DNA from: Clostridioides difficile | Lineage (GTDB): Bacteria > Bacillota > Clostridia > Peptostreptococcales > Peptostreptococcaceae | NCBI GenBank assembly: GCA_012955965.1 | Contig: JABBZI010000031.1 | Span: 1-39,236 of the forward strand | Direction: 5' to 3' | Length of the DNA stretch: 39,236 nucleotides | In this document: one piece after another, positions 1-8,293 of the stretch | How the letters are laid out: each line of letters begins with the position of its first letter | Numbering within the stretch: position 1 is the stretch's first letter | Made by a program: the position numbers and the translations under genes | The notes under the pieces: model-generated | Told to the model about the DNA's origin: nothing | Database searches by the model: none | Seen by the model: only the letters and a program-made list of their open reading frames with translations

Positions 1-539
1 TATTCTCAATGTCTAAATTAGCTAAAGTTGAAGTAAGTCTAGGACCTGAGATGAAGTCTACAGGAGAAGTTCTAGGTGTAGGAGAAAATTTAGAAGAAGC
101 TTTATACAAAGGATTCTTAGCAGCAGGTAGACATATGTCTGATGAAAGAGGAGTAGTACTTGCTACTGTTAATAATCTTGATAAAGATGAGTTTATAGAG
201 ATAGCAAAAGATATGAAAGAGTTAGGATACACTTTTGTTGCGACAGAAGGAACAGCTAAAAGTTTAAGAGAAAATGGAATAGAGGCTGATATAGTAAACA
301 GAGTAGAAGAATCTAGACCAAATATATTAGACGCTATAAGAAATAAACAAGTTGATATAGTAATAAATACACCAACTAAAGGAAATGACTCTACAAGAGA
401 TGGATTTAAGATAAGAAGAACAGCTATTGAGTTTTCTACTGAAATAATGACATCTTTAGATACATTAAAAGCTTTAGTAGAGGTTAAGAAGAAACATTTA
501 AATAAAGACAACTTAAAAGTTTATAATATAGCTGAATAG
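1..539 (+). CDS. carB: Carbamoyl-phosphate synthase large subunit, C-terminal part (partial)
   Basis: This is the end of the large subunit of carbamoyl-phosphate synthase, which makes carbamoyl phosphate from bicarbonate, ATP and glutamine-derived ammonia for pyrimidine and arginine synthesis. The reading frame is open through the left edge (codons for Phe-Ser precede the Met at 9), so the gene starts outside the window. The first visible residues carry the LGPEMKSTGEV motif that joins the second carbamoyl-phosphate domain to the C-terminal MGS-like allosteric domain. That domain fills the remaining ~140 residues (FVATEGTAKSL, VDIVINTP, DGFKIRRTAIE). A rho-independent hairpin follows directly. 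The in-frame ATG at 9 should not be taken as a start. The family assignment is firm. Confidence 0.95.
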   Translation, partial: FSMSKLAKVEVSLGPEMKSTGEVLGVGENLEEALYKGFLAAGRHMSDERGVVLATVNNLDKDEFIEIAKDMKELGYTFVATEGTAKSLRENGIEADIVNRVEESRPNILDAIRNKQVDIVINTPTKGNDSTRDGFKIRRTAIEFSTEIMTSLDTLKALVEVKKKHLNKDNLKVYNIAE

Positions 540-561
540 AGTAAATTTATTAAACTATTTT

Positions 562-597
562 AAAGGCGTTAGCCATAGAGGCTTTCGCCTTTTATTT
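562..597 (+). terminator. Terminator of carB
   Basis: AAAGGCG (562-568) pairs with CGCCTTT (586-592), and GCC/GGC pair inside, followed by a T-rich tail. It lies between carB and the convergent minus-strand gene ending at 597, so it may stop transcription from both sides. Confidence 0.8.
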
Positions 598-974
598 TAA
601 TCAATAGATAAAGGATAAAGATGATAATCATGGAGTTCTTCATGTATAAGATTTTCATATTTATCATAGGAATATTTAATTGTAACAACTATCTTATCTC
701 CCTTAGATACATTTCTATAAAGTTTTTTGCTCTTGATAGAATAGATAGCATCTTTGTATGAGGCATTTACTATAAAAATCTCTGATTCATAATCAAATGT
801 ACCCATTATTGGATTATAGTGTTTTGAATCTTCTCTATAGCAAAAACTATCAACAGTCATTATATAAGTTCCAAATGAAATCCATTTAGTGTCTTTAAAT
901 AAATTTACTTTTTCGTTGATATATGAAACTCCTGACGTATCAAGCAATTTTTCTAATAGCATTTTTTTATCCAT
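597..974 (-). CDS. Hypothetical protein, 125 aa
   Basis: I do not recognise the family. The product is small, lacks a signal peptide or membrane segment, and is rich in Lys, Tyr, Asp and Ser. The second half looks beta-rich (IFIVNASYKDAIYSIKSKK, DKIVVTIKYSYDKYENL). I place the start at 974 and not at the upstream ATG at 992, because an AAGGGAGC ribosome site lies just upstream of 974 inside the longer reading frame. It is convergent with carB and follows the PadR pair on the same strand after a ~65-base gap, so read-through from the PadR promoter is possible. Codon use is AT-rich like its neighbours, which supports a real gene. Confidence 0.6.
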   Translation of the reverse strand: MDKKMLLEKLLDTSGVSYINEKVNLFKDTKWISFGTYIMTVDSFCYREDSKHYNPIMGTFDYESEIFIVNASYKDAIYSIKSKKLYRNVSKGDKIVVTIKYSYDKYENLIHEELHDYHLYPLSID

Positions 975-1040
975 ATAAAAAGCTCCCTTCATAAGTACTA
1001 TTTATAAGAATAAATAGTACTTTAAAATACATTTATTTAG

Positions 1041-1490
1041 CTATATATTGTAATCCTTTTCTATCTCTTTTCTTAATCTCTTAATTAAAATACTTAAAAT
1101 TATTGATACAACTATTGATATTATTAACACTATAATCAGCCATGGTGGAGCTATATGACCAAAACCTCTATTAATTGTAAATGCAGTAGCTGCAAGAAGC
1201 CATCCAAATAAATTTAAAAATAAAATTCTTAAATTTGATAACTTCTTTAATAAAACTTTTTTAGGTTCTATCTTTTGCTTAAATATTGAACGTAATTCTA
1301 CTGAGACTTCATTATTACCATCAAATCTTTCTATTGCCTTATTTTGTGCTTCTTCTATATCATATCCATTCTCAATAAACTCATTTGTAGAATTCATTAG
1401 ATGCTCTCTTAATTCTTCTTTTAAATCTTGAATTTCTTTACTAGTATCATTTTTATATAGTGCTTCTAAATACTTTTCTATTATTTTCAT
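1041..1490 (-). CDS. Membrane protein with PadR-associated (HAAS-type) N-terminal domain
   Basis: 149 aa. Residues ~1-75 form a soluble helical domain with the KEELREHL...GYDIEEAQNKAIERFG-like pattern typical of the HAAS / permease-prefix domain found next to PadR regulators. Residues ~87-145 hold two hydrophobic helices (LRILFLNLFGWLLAA and PPWLIIVLIISIVVSIILSI), so it sits in the membrane. The start at 1490 follows an AGAGAGGTTG ribosome site that overlaps the end of the PadR gene; a longer reading frame to 1547 overlaps padR and lacks such a site. Family knowledge suggests that such pairs work as a regulator plus a membrane modulator of envelope responses. The ligand is unknown. Confidence 0.7.
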   Translation of the reverse strand: MKIIEKYLEALYKNDTSKEIQDLKEELREHLMNSTNEFIENGYDIEEAQNKAIERFDGNNEVSVELRSIFKQKIEPKKVLLKKLSNLRILFLNLFGWLLAATAFTINRGFGHIAPPWLIIVLIISIVVSIILSILIKRLRKEIEKDYNI

Positions 1491-1498
1491 AAATCTAT

Positions 1499-1825
1499 TC
1501 AACCTCTCTTTAGAAATTTGTTCATAACATTTTGTATAAAGTTCCACTCCTGAATTTTTACTTCCAAATTTTCTTTTCCATCACCAGTTATATTGTAATA
1601 CTTTCTTCTACTTCCAAGACCTTGGTCATTTCCCCAATATGATTTTATTAGGCCTTTTGATTCTAATCTTTTAAGAGATACGTAGAGAGTACTTTCCTTT
1701 AATTCAAAGCTTGTTTCATCCCTAACTACTTTTGCTATTTCATAGCCATATGAGTCTCCTTTGTTTAGTATTGATAATATTAAAGTATCAATATGACCCT
1801 TAAGCACTTCTTTATTCAAGTCCAT
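1499..1825 (-). CDS. PadR family transcriptional regulator
   Basis: 108 aa, the usual length of a short PadR repressor. The winged helix is visible in KGHIDTLILSILNKGDSYGYEI and in the wing ESTLYVSLKRLESKGLIKSY followed by GSRRKYYNITGDGKENL. The start at 1825 follows a TAGGTGA ribosome site. It is translated just ahead of the HAAS membrane gene (stop and next start 9 bases apart), so the two form one operon. A near-perfect palindrome 24 bases upstream of the start is the likely operator and implies autorepression, as is common for PadR proteins. The inducer cannot be read from the sequence. Confidence 0.88.
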   Translation of the reverse strand: MDLNKEVLKGHIDTLILSILNKGDSYGYEIAKVVRDETSFELKESTLYVSLKRLESKGLIKSYWGNDQGLGSRRKYYNITGDGKENLEVKIQEWNFIQNVMNKFLKRG

Positions 1826-1848
1826 AAATTCACCTACTTTATTTTATC

Positions 1849-1873
1849 ATATACCTTATATTATGAGGTATAT
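1849..1873 (-). promoter_or_regulatory. Palindromic operator upstream of padR
   Basis: Arms ATATACCTTATA (1849-1860) and TATGAGGTATAT (1862-1873) match in 11 of 12 positions around a single central base. The site lies just upstream of the PadR gene on the minus strand, next to an AT-rich stretch containing TATAAT-like hexamers. This is consistent with autorepression by PadR. Confidence 0.6.
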
Positions 1874-2292
1874 ATAATTATATAATAAGACTTCCAACTT
1901 AATTTTTCAAGTATAAAGTATAAAAGACACATTAGCAACCACACTATTATGGATGTGATACACATTGTTGAAAGAATATTTTTTTAATTACAGGTATTGA
2001 GGTGCATGATTATAAATTAATTATGTGAAAGTGTTTGTGTTTATAACATGCTTTATGACTCAACTTGTATCTTTGTGTCAAAAGAAATATAATAAAGCAA
2101 TGAAGAATTATTTATGGGCTATATAACAGCTAAGGAGACTGCTAAAAGTTGGAAAACCTATAGTATATCATTGTTATTCTAGACACATTAAATAGGTTAG
2201 AAAAATAAGAAATACATGGTTTATTTTGGCTTAGTTACAAAATCAGCTGATAAAAAATATAAAATCATTAAAATAAAGGGAGATAAAAATAA
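1874..2292. other. Intergenic region upstream of the acquired cassette
   Basis: About 420 bases without an intact gene. It holds the remnant at 2114-2182 and, at the end, an AAGGGAGA ribosome site (2277-2284) for the response regulator. I see no clear terminator, tRNA or riboswitch. The base composition and the broken reading frame suggest the scar of an earlier insertion. Confidence 0.4.
2114..2182 (+). pseudogene. Remnant of a small mobile-element helix-turn-helix protein
   Basis: A 22-codon frame starts MGYITAKETAKSW and stops at 2180. Its first ~13 residues resemble the start of the small helix-turn-helix proteins (MxYIxxKEAAEKWGIS type) carried by many Firmicute conjugative transposons, then diverge and stop. 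I read it as a truncated leftover beside the acquired two-component/ABC cassette. It is short, so chance resemblance is possible. Confidence 0.35.
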
Positions 2293-2973
2293 ATGAAACA
2301 GATATTTTTGGTTGAGGATGATAGGGCAATTGCTAGGAACCTTATTCTTTTGTTAAATGCAGAAGGATTTACAGTAATCCATGCTTCTACGAGAAATGAA
2401 GCACTTGATGAGATTGCTAAAAACAAATTTGATTTGGCACTTATTGATATTTCTTTACCTGATGGAAATGGATTTACAGTTTGTACAGAAATTAAAGAAA
2501 CACGAGATATTCCTGTTATATTCCTTACAGCTTCTGGAGATGAATCAAGTGTTGTTACTGGGCTTAACATGGGTGCAGATGACTATATCACTAAACCTTT
2601 TCGTCCCCGTGAATTAATTGCAAGAATCAAAACCGCATTAAGGAAAAGTGGACGTTTTGGCTCGATTTTTGAAATCTATGGTCTTTATGTTGATACAGCA
2701 AGTGGTGTTGTGAAAAAAAATGGTGATGAAGTTTTTCTTTCAGCTTTAGAATACCGCTTATTGTTGGTATTTATTAGCAATCCTAAAAGTATTATCACAA
2801 GGGCTAAATTGCTTGATGAATTATGGGATGCAGCGGGTGAATTTGTAAATGACAATACATTGACTGTGTATATTAAACGCTTGAGGGAGAAGATAGAGAA
2901 TGACCCTTCAAATCCACAAATAATTTTGACTGTTCGTGGAACAGGGTATAGATTGGGGGGAGAGTATGCTTAG
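2293..2973 (+). CDS. OmpR/PhoB family response regulator
   Basis: 226 aa. The receiver domain (1-~120) has the acidic pair D9-D10, the phospho-acceptor D52 in LIDISLPDGNG, the switch Thr79 (FLTA) and Lys101 (DDYITKPF). The C-terminal winged helix (~130-226) ends in the standard TVRGTGYRL. It probably controls the ABC genes downstream. The gene overlaps the kinase gene by 8 bases. The 83-base gap between the kinase and the ABC ATPase gene is the likely target promoter. Arginine codons include CGT, CGC and CGA, unlike the AGA-dominated host genes, which suggests transfer. The family is certain; the stimulus (probably an envelope-active peptide) is inferred from the cassette. Confidence 0.92.
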   Translation: MKQIFLVEDDRAIARNLILLLNAEGFTVIHASTRNEALDEIAKNKFDLALIDISLPDGNGFTVCTEIKETRDIPVIFLTASGDESSVVTGLNMGADDYITKPFRPRELIARIKTALRKSGRFGSIFEIYGLYVDTASGVVKKNGDEVFLSALEYRLLLVFISNPKSIITRAKLLDELWDAAGEFVNDNTLTVYIKRLREKIENDPSNPQIILTVRGTGYRLGGEYA

Positions 2974-3955
2974 GAATAGAGAATTTCTTAAGTTTACGAT
3001 TTTATTCTCGTTAATAACTGTTGTTACTGTAACTCTGGGATTTTCAATCAATATGGTTGCTGGAATTCTTGTAATTGTTTCTGATGTAGCTTTTGGAACT
3101 ATATTTCTCATATTTACTAAGGCTCGATATAAAAGTATTGCACATATTTCAGAACAAATCGATATTGTACTTCATAATGCTGACCATATTTATATTGCCG
3201 AAGTAGATGAGGGAGAACTTTCTATTCTACAAAGTGAGATAACTAAAATGACATTGCGTATTAGGGAGCAAAACGATGCGCTAAAAAAAGAAAGAAAACA
3301 TCTTGCTGATTCTTTAGCTGATATTGCTCATCAACTTCGTACTCCTCTTACATCAGTAACTCTTATTCTGTCATTGTTAGAGAGTAATCCTAATGAAGAT
3401 GAGCGGAAAGACTTGATACGAGAGACAGAGGAATTGCTTGTACAGGTGGATTGGTTAATCACATCTCTATTAAAGTTATCCCGATTGGATGCGGGTATTG
3501 TGGAGTTTCAAAGTGAGCAGATAGATGTAAATGACTTGATATATACTGCAACTAGACCATTTATGATTCCAATGGAATTACATAATATCGATTTACAAAT
3601 AGACATGCCTAAAGATGTGATTATTCAGGGTGATTCAAGTTGGCTTTCAGAAGCAATTCAAAACATCCTCAAAAACTGCATGGAAAAGGCAGGCGATAAT
3701 GGGAAGATTGAGATTATTTGTGAGGATAATACATTGTTTACAGAGATTAGTATTCATGATAGTGGAATGGGTTTTGAAAAAGATGATTTGCCATTTCTAT
3801 TTGACAGATTTTATCGTGGGAAAAACACAAATATGGCAGGATATGGTATTGGATTGTCTCTCTGTAAGACGATTATAGTACGTCAGGGAGGAACAATTAC
3901 CGCAAAAAATCATCCATATGGCGGTGCTATATTTGCTATACGTTTTCCAAAGTGA
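2966..3955 (+). CDS. Membrane sensor histidine kinase
   Basis: 329 aa. Two N-terminal helices (about residues 8-28 and 31-51) are separated by almost no extracellular loop, as in intramembrane-sensing kinases that depend on a transporter. A linker follows, then the dimerisation box with His122 (DIAHQLRTPLTS), an N box (ILKNCMEKA), DSGMGF and GYGIGLSLC of the ATP-binding domain. I place the start at 2966, inside the end of the response regulator gene and behind a GGGGGGAG ribosome site; an upstream ATG at 2936 lies deeper in the regulator gene. It should phosphorylate the adjacent regulator. The small periplasmic-facing loop fits sensing through, or together with, the FtsX-type permease, but that is inference. 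Confidence 0.9.
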   Translation: MLRNREFLKFTILFSLITVVTVTLGFSINMVAGILVIVSDVAFGTIFLIFTKARYKSIAHISEQIDIVLHNADHIYIAEVDEGELSILQSEITKMTLRIREQNDALKKERKHLADSLADIAHQLRTPLTSVTLILSLLESNPNEDERKDLIRETEELLVQVDWLITSLLKLSRLDAGIVEFQSEQIDVNDLIYTATRPFMIPMELHNIDLQIDMPKDVIIQGDSSWLSEAIQNILKNCMEKAGDNGKIEIICEDNTLFTEISIHDSGMGFEKDDLPFLFDRFYRGKNTNMAGYGIGLSLCKTIIVRQGGTITAKNHPYGGAIFAIRFPK

Positions 3956-4037
3956 CTAATCTCTCATCTTAAAGTCACAGAGATGTAAGCTGAAAGTTCT
4001 ATTATATAGGTAAACCATAAGAAAGGAGACTTAAATA

Positions 4038-4727
4038 ATGGAGTTTTTAAAAATTGAAAATCTATGCAAAGTCTATGGAAAAGGTGAAAATAAGGTCACT
4101 GCACTTGATAATGTTTCACTTACTATACAAAAAGGAGAATTTACAGCAATTATTGGTTCCTCTGGGTCTGGTAAATCTACATTGTTACACGCCATTGCGG
4201 GTGTAGATGTGCCAACAAGCGGAAAGATATACCTAGAGGGTCAGGATATATATGGTCAGGGAAATGAAAAATTAGCTATTTTCCGCAGACGACAGGTTGG
4301 ATTGATTTATCAGTTTCACAATCTTATACCAACACTAAATGTAGTGGAAAATATTACTCTGCCTATACTTATGGATAAACGAAAGATTAACAAAGAACGA
4401 CTAAATGACCTATTGGAGTTACTTGGTTTAAAGGAACGAAAAACACATTTACCAAATCAACTTTCTGGAGGTCAGCAACAACGTGTAGCCATTGGTCGTG
4501 CTTTAATGAATGCACCAGCAGTTATGCTTGCTGATGAACCTACTGGTAGTTTAGACAGTAGAAATGGACAGGATATTATCCATCTACTGAAAGAAAGCCA
4601 TAATAAATATCATCAGACACTTATTATTGTAACACATGATGAAAATATTGCCTTGCAGGCAGATAGAATTATCTGCATTGCAGATGGAAATGTAGTTCGT
4701 GATGAAAGACAGGTGAATCGTCCATGA
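4038..4727 (+). CDS. ABC transporter ATP-binding protein (MacB/LolD/BceA type)
   Basis: 229 aa, typical of this class. Walker A is GSSGSGKST (40-48), the Q loop is at Gln92, the signature LSGGQ at 142-146, Walker B and catalytic glutamate at VMLADE (Glu167), the D loop SLD follows, and the switch His is 200. The ribosome site GAAAGGAGA lies 8 bases before the start. Its stop overlaps the start of the permease gene (ATGA), so the two are coupled and form one transporter. The 82 bases upstream, after the kinase gene, probably contain the regulated promoter. Members of this class power removal of peptides from the membrane, as well as lipoprotein export and division signalling; the two-component neighbours favour the first role. 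Confidence 0.93.
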   Translation: MEFLKIENLCKVYGKGENKVTALDNVSLTIQKGEFTAIIGSSGSGKSTLLHAIAGVDVPTSGKIYLEGQDIYGQGNEKLAIFRRRQVGLIYQFHNLIPTLNVVENITLPILMDKRKINKERLNDLLELLGLKERKTHLPNQLSGGQQQRVAIGRALMNAPAVMLADEPTGSLDSRNGQDIIHLLKESHNKYHQTLIIVTHDENIALQADRIICIADGNVVRDERQVNRP

Positions 4728-7270
4728 ATATTTTCAACAAAGTTGCACTACAAGGACTGAAAAAAAATCGTACACGAACTCTTGTAACGATTATAGGTGT
4801 TGTACTATCTGCTGCTATGATTACGGCAGTAACGACTTTTGGAGTTTCTTTGATAAACTACATGACAAAAGGTGCTATTTCGAAATATGGTGATTGGCAT
4901 GTTGAGTTTTTAGATGTTGATTCATCTTTTATCAAGAAACAGAAAATCAATGATAAAGTTTCAAATACTACAGTATTTGAAAATGTTGGCTATTCAAAGC
5001 TTAGTGGAAACAGAAATTCAGATAAACCGTATCTTTTTATAGCTGGATTCAATAAAGAAACTTTTGATACTGTGCCTATAGATTTGATTTCTGGTAGATT
5101 ACCTAAAAATAGTGGGGAAATTATTATTTCTAGTAAAGTTGCAACAGATGGTGGTGTTAAATTTGCAGTGGGTGACACTATTTCCTTAGATGTAGGTAAA
5201 CGTATAAATGGGAATGAGAGGCTTGGTCAAGGTAAACCATACACTGCTGAAGGTGAAATCCTTGTATCACAGGGCAAGAGGACATATAAAGTTGTTGGTA
5301 TATGTAGAAAACCCGTCTTTGAGGAATCTTCTGCGCCAGGATATACCTTGATAACCAAAGCAGATTCACAATTCAAATCAGATAGCTTTAGCTTGTTTGC
5401 CACATTGAAAAATCCGCATCAAGTTCATTCCTATGTAAGTAGCACTGGAGAACATGCTTACACTTTAAATGATAATGTGTTGCGTTTCATGGGAGCTTCT
5501 GACAACAATCTGTTCAATGTCTTTTTATATTCAGTTGGCGGAATTGTGCTTGCTATTATCATGATTGGCTCAATTTTCCTAATCTATAATTCGTTTAACA
5601 TGTCTTTGAATGAACGTACACAGCAGTTTGGAATCCTTTCATCTGTTGGAGCAACAGCAAAGCAATTAAGGAATTCCGTATTGTTTGAAGGGATTTGTAT
5701 TGGTATTATTGGTATACCAATTGGTGTTGTAGTTGGGATAGTGAGTATTGAGCTTGTAATTTCTGTTATCTCCAAAAACTTTGCAGATGTTCTATACACT
5801 AACGTCTCTCTGACATTGACATTGTCTATTGCTGCAATAATTGTTGCAGTAGTAGTCAGTATGATTACTATCTTAATCTCAGCCTATATTCCAGCTAGAA
5901 AAGCAGCTAATACACCAGTGATGGAGTGTATACGCCAAACAAACGAAGTAAAAGTCGAATCCAAAGCTATGAAGACATCAACTCTTGCACAACGCATTTA
6001 TGGTTTGGAGGGAACTCTTGCACTGAAAAATTTTAAAAGAAATAAGAAACGCTATCGAAGTATAGTTTTATCATTAGCTTTAAGTATAGTGTTGTTTATA
6101 TCGACTAGTGCTTTGGTAGGGGATTTGAAACAGATGTCGAGCCAGAAGTCAGAGGTTACTGACCATGACATTATTTTTTCCACACAAGACATGAGTGATA
6201 ATGAAATGCTAAAGCTTTATGATAAAATGAAGAGTGCCAATGGCGTTTATGAAGGCTTATATCAAGAAATTATGACCTATTCATGCATTGTTAAAGGAGA
6301 TAAGTTGACAGATAACTATTTACACCATGAAGGTTTGCGTTCAACAAATGAAACAGTTAATCTACCAGTAGATATGCAATTTCTTGATGATAGTACTTAT
6401 CTGAATATTATCAAAAGTCTTGGGTTGAACACAAAAGAATATACTGGGAAAAATGCAAAGATGATTGCTGTCTCTATGACTGTTGAGGATGATGATATTA
6501 TTGATATCTTTACAAATTCTTCTATGAATGTTACTCTTACTCCTGAAAAAGATGGTGAGTTGAAGAAAGACGAAAATCAAAATGTAAATATTACATTTGT
6601 TAAAGTAGTACCACCAGATTCTCCTCCAGGGGTAAGAAATTCTAAGAATAAGCAAGCAAGCTTCAAAGTGTTAGCTCCTTATTCAATCAAAGATAAGTTT
6701 GAGATTATTAATGCTTCCACAGGAATTAAAAGCATGGGATTTCAATCAAAGAACCCAACTCAGTCAGTTGCAGAAATGGAGAAGATTATCGAGAGCGAGG
6801 GGATTACAGCTGAGTATAATCTGTACAATATGTATGGAATGATGGATGAGAATCGCAATTACATCTTCATTGTAAATGTATTTGCCTATACTTTCATCAT
6901 TATGATTTCACTTATTTCTGTTGCTAATGTCTTCAATACAATCTCTACGAATATCAAGTTACGTCGCAAAGAACTTGCCATGCTTCGTTCTGTTGGAATG
7001 TCTGAGCGTGATTTCCAAAAAATGATGAACTTTGAGTGTGTTTTTTATGGTATGAGGGCTCTACTCTTTGGACTTCCTATAGCAATAATTTCTTCATGGT
7101 TAATTCATAAAGGAATGGTCACAGATGACATTAACTTTGTGTTTCCATGGATAAGTATCGGAATCAGTGTATTTGGAGTTCTTTTTATCGTATTCATTAC
7201 AATGTTGTATACTACTAGTAAGATAAAAAAAGAAAATATTATTGATGCGCTTAGAGATGATATGGCTTAA
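4724..7270 (+). CDS. FtsX-type ABC transporter permease, large two-module form
   Basis: 848 aa with two FtsX-like modules. Helices lie near residues 17-44, 265-293, 318-350 and 365-389 (module 1), then 444-466, 713-742, 778-800 and 812-838 (module 2). Each module carries a large outside domain after its first helix (about 45-262 and 467-712). The conserved ERTQQFGILSSVGAT and RRKELAMLRSVGMS coupling segments are present after helices 2 and 6. The gene starts at the ATGA overlap with the ATPase gene and ends before a strong terminator. This architecture fits mechanotransmission or peptide-resistance transporters controlled by a linked two-component system. The substrate cannot be read from the sequence. 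Confidence 0.9.
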   Translation: MNIFNKVALQGLKKNRTRTLVTIIGVVLSAAMITAVTTFGVSLINYMTKGAISKYGDWHVEFLDVDSSFIKKQKINDKVSNTTVFENVGYSKLSGNRNSDKPYLFIAGFNKETFDTVPIDLISGRLPKNSGEIIISSKVATDGGVKFAVGDTISLDVGKRINGNERLGQGKPYTAEGEILVSQGKRTYKVVGICRKPVFEESSAPGYTLITKADSQFKSDSFSLFATLKNPHQVHSYVSSTGEHAYTLNDNVLRFMGASDNNLFNVFLYSVGGIVLAIIMIGSIFLIYNSFNMSLNERTQQFGILSSVGATAKQLRNSVLFEGICIGIIGIPIGVVVGIVSIELVISVISKNFADVLYTNVSLTLTLSIAAIIVAVVVSMITILISAYIPARKAANTPVMECIRQTNEVKVESKAMKTSTLAQRIYGLEGTLALKNFKRNKKRYRSIVLSLALSIVLFISTSALVGDLKQMSSQKSEVTDHDIIFSTQDMSDNEMLKLYDKMKSANGVYEGLYQEIMTYSCIVKGDKLTDNYLHHEGLRSTNETVNLPVDMQFLDDSTYLNIIKSLGLNTKEYTGKNAKMIAVSMTVEDDDIIDIFTNSSMNVTLTPEKDGELKKDENQNVNITFVKVVPPDSPPGVRNSKNKQASFKVLAPYSIKDKFEIINASTGIKSMGFQSKNPTQSVAEMEKIIESEGITAEYNLYNMYGMMDENRNYIFIVNVFAYTFIIMISLISVANVFNTISTNIKLRRKELAMLRSVGMSERDFQKMMNFECVFYGMRALLFGLPIAIISSWLIHKGMVTDDINFVFPWISIGISVFGVLFIVFITMLYTTSKIKKENIIDALRDDMA

Positions 7271-7345
7271 TTTAAGACATATGTTAATTTGATGAAAAAA
7301 TCATCCTAGGAAATGGTGTTAAAAAAGAATACTAATTTATACTTA

Positions 7346-7391
7346 AAAACAGGTGAGAACTAGCATTAGCTATGTTCTCGCCTGTTTTCTT
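7346..7391 (+). terminator. Terminator after the ABC cassette
   Basis: AAAACAGGTGAGAAC (7346-7360) pairs with GTTCTCGCCTGTTTT (7374-7388) with one G-T pair. An inner TAGC/GCTA pair extends the stem, and T residues follow. It lies between the cassette and the convergent MerR gene, so it probably serves both strands. Confidence 0.88.
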
Positions 7392-7415
7392 ACAAAATTT
7401 ACTGAGAGAAGGTAA

Positions 7416-8273
7416 TTACACTAAACATCTTAAGTCAATTTCTCTCTTTTTAACTTGTATCTGAATTTCAGTTAGAAGTTCTTCTTCATTGTTTGTAGAT
7501 AAAGGGTCTATTATAGGTATTTCATATATATAATTTTCAATAGGTATTCTTTTATACTCAACATAATCAACAAGTTTCTTAAAAGCAGTATAATTTTCTT
7601 TGTAAGGTCCTTTATATGTCATACAGATAAAATCACCAGCTGAAATTTCTGTTATATATTTCTGTGATTTTGTATCAAATAAATCTCTTTCAACTGTAAC
7701 AAAACTATTGTCATAAATTACTTTATCTTCCTTTAAAAATTTATCTATAGACACAAGCCCACTTACACCACCATAAAACACAGATATATTATCTTCTAAT
7801 ATATTTGCTATTTGTCTTCTCGAAAGTTCCATAGTTTCTTCACTACTTAACCCTTCTTCATATTTTATAGACAATATACTTCTTCTTGGAATATGTTTTC
7901 TAACTATTTTATTGACATCATCTACTTTCATACCCTTTTCCATTGTTTCTTTCTTAGTACTTAGTACTTTTTTTATAAGTTCTAATTCTTTAATTTTCTC
8001 ATCCACTATATTAATTTTATTAGTTAGTAGCTTTAGAATTTCTTCATTATTTTCATCAAGCTTTGATTTAATTTCCTTTAAAGGCATACCTAGATATTTT
8101 AAGTATTTTATAATATCTAATTGTGAAAATTGGTCAATTGAGTAATATCTGTAATTGCTTTCTTGATCAACATGAACAGGTTTAAATAAATCTATTTGGT
8201 CATAGTATCGTAGTGTCTGTATACTTATTTTATGAAGTTTTGACATTTCTCCTATTGAAAACTTTTTACTCAT
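7416..8273 (-). CDS. MerR family regulator with C-terminal effector-binding domain (BmrR/BltR-like)
   Basis: 285 aa. The N-terminal winged helix (FSIGEMSKLHKISIQTLRYY, then YYSIDQF and LGMPLKEIK) is typical of MerR regulators. A coiled coil follows (~75-112), then a ~160-residue domain of the GyrI/BmrR effector-binding type (about 125-285; DFICMTYKGPY, PIENYIYEIPIID). Such proteins bind hydrophobic or cationic compounds and twist promoters with 19-base spacers. The start at 8273 follows a GAGGTGAT ribosome site, and the gap to the upstream pseudouridine synthase gene is only 20 bases, so it may be co-transcribed with that pair. A MerR-style promoter exists at 12341-12371 in this window, but whether this regulator acts there is unknown. 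Confidence 0.85.
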   Translation of the reverse strand: MSKKFSIGEMSKLHKISIQTLRYYDQIDLFKPVHVDQESNYRYYSIDQFSQLDIIKYLKYLGMPLKEIKSKLDENNEEILKLLTNKINIVDEKIKELELIKKVLSTKKETMEKGMKVDDVNKIVRKHIPRRSILSIKYEEGLSSEETMELSRRQIANILEDNISVFYGGVSGLVSIDKFLKEDKVIYDNSFVTVERDLFDTKSQKYITEISAGDFICMTYKGPYKENYTAFKKLVDYVEYKRIPIENYIYEIPIIDPLSTNNEEELLTEIQIQVKKREIDLRCLV

Positions 8274-8293
8274 ACAATCACCTCATTTGAGAT

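Noticed and set aside
2268-2570. Minus-strand reading frame opposite the response regulator gene
   Set aside because: It lies fully within a well-supported regulator gene and encodes no recognisable pattern.
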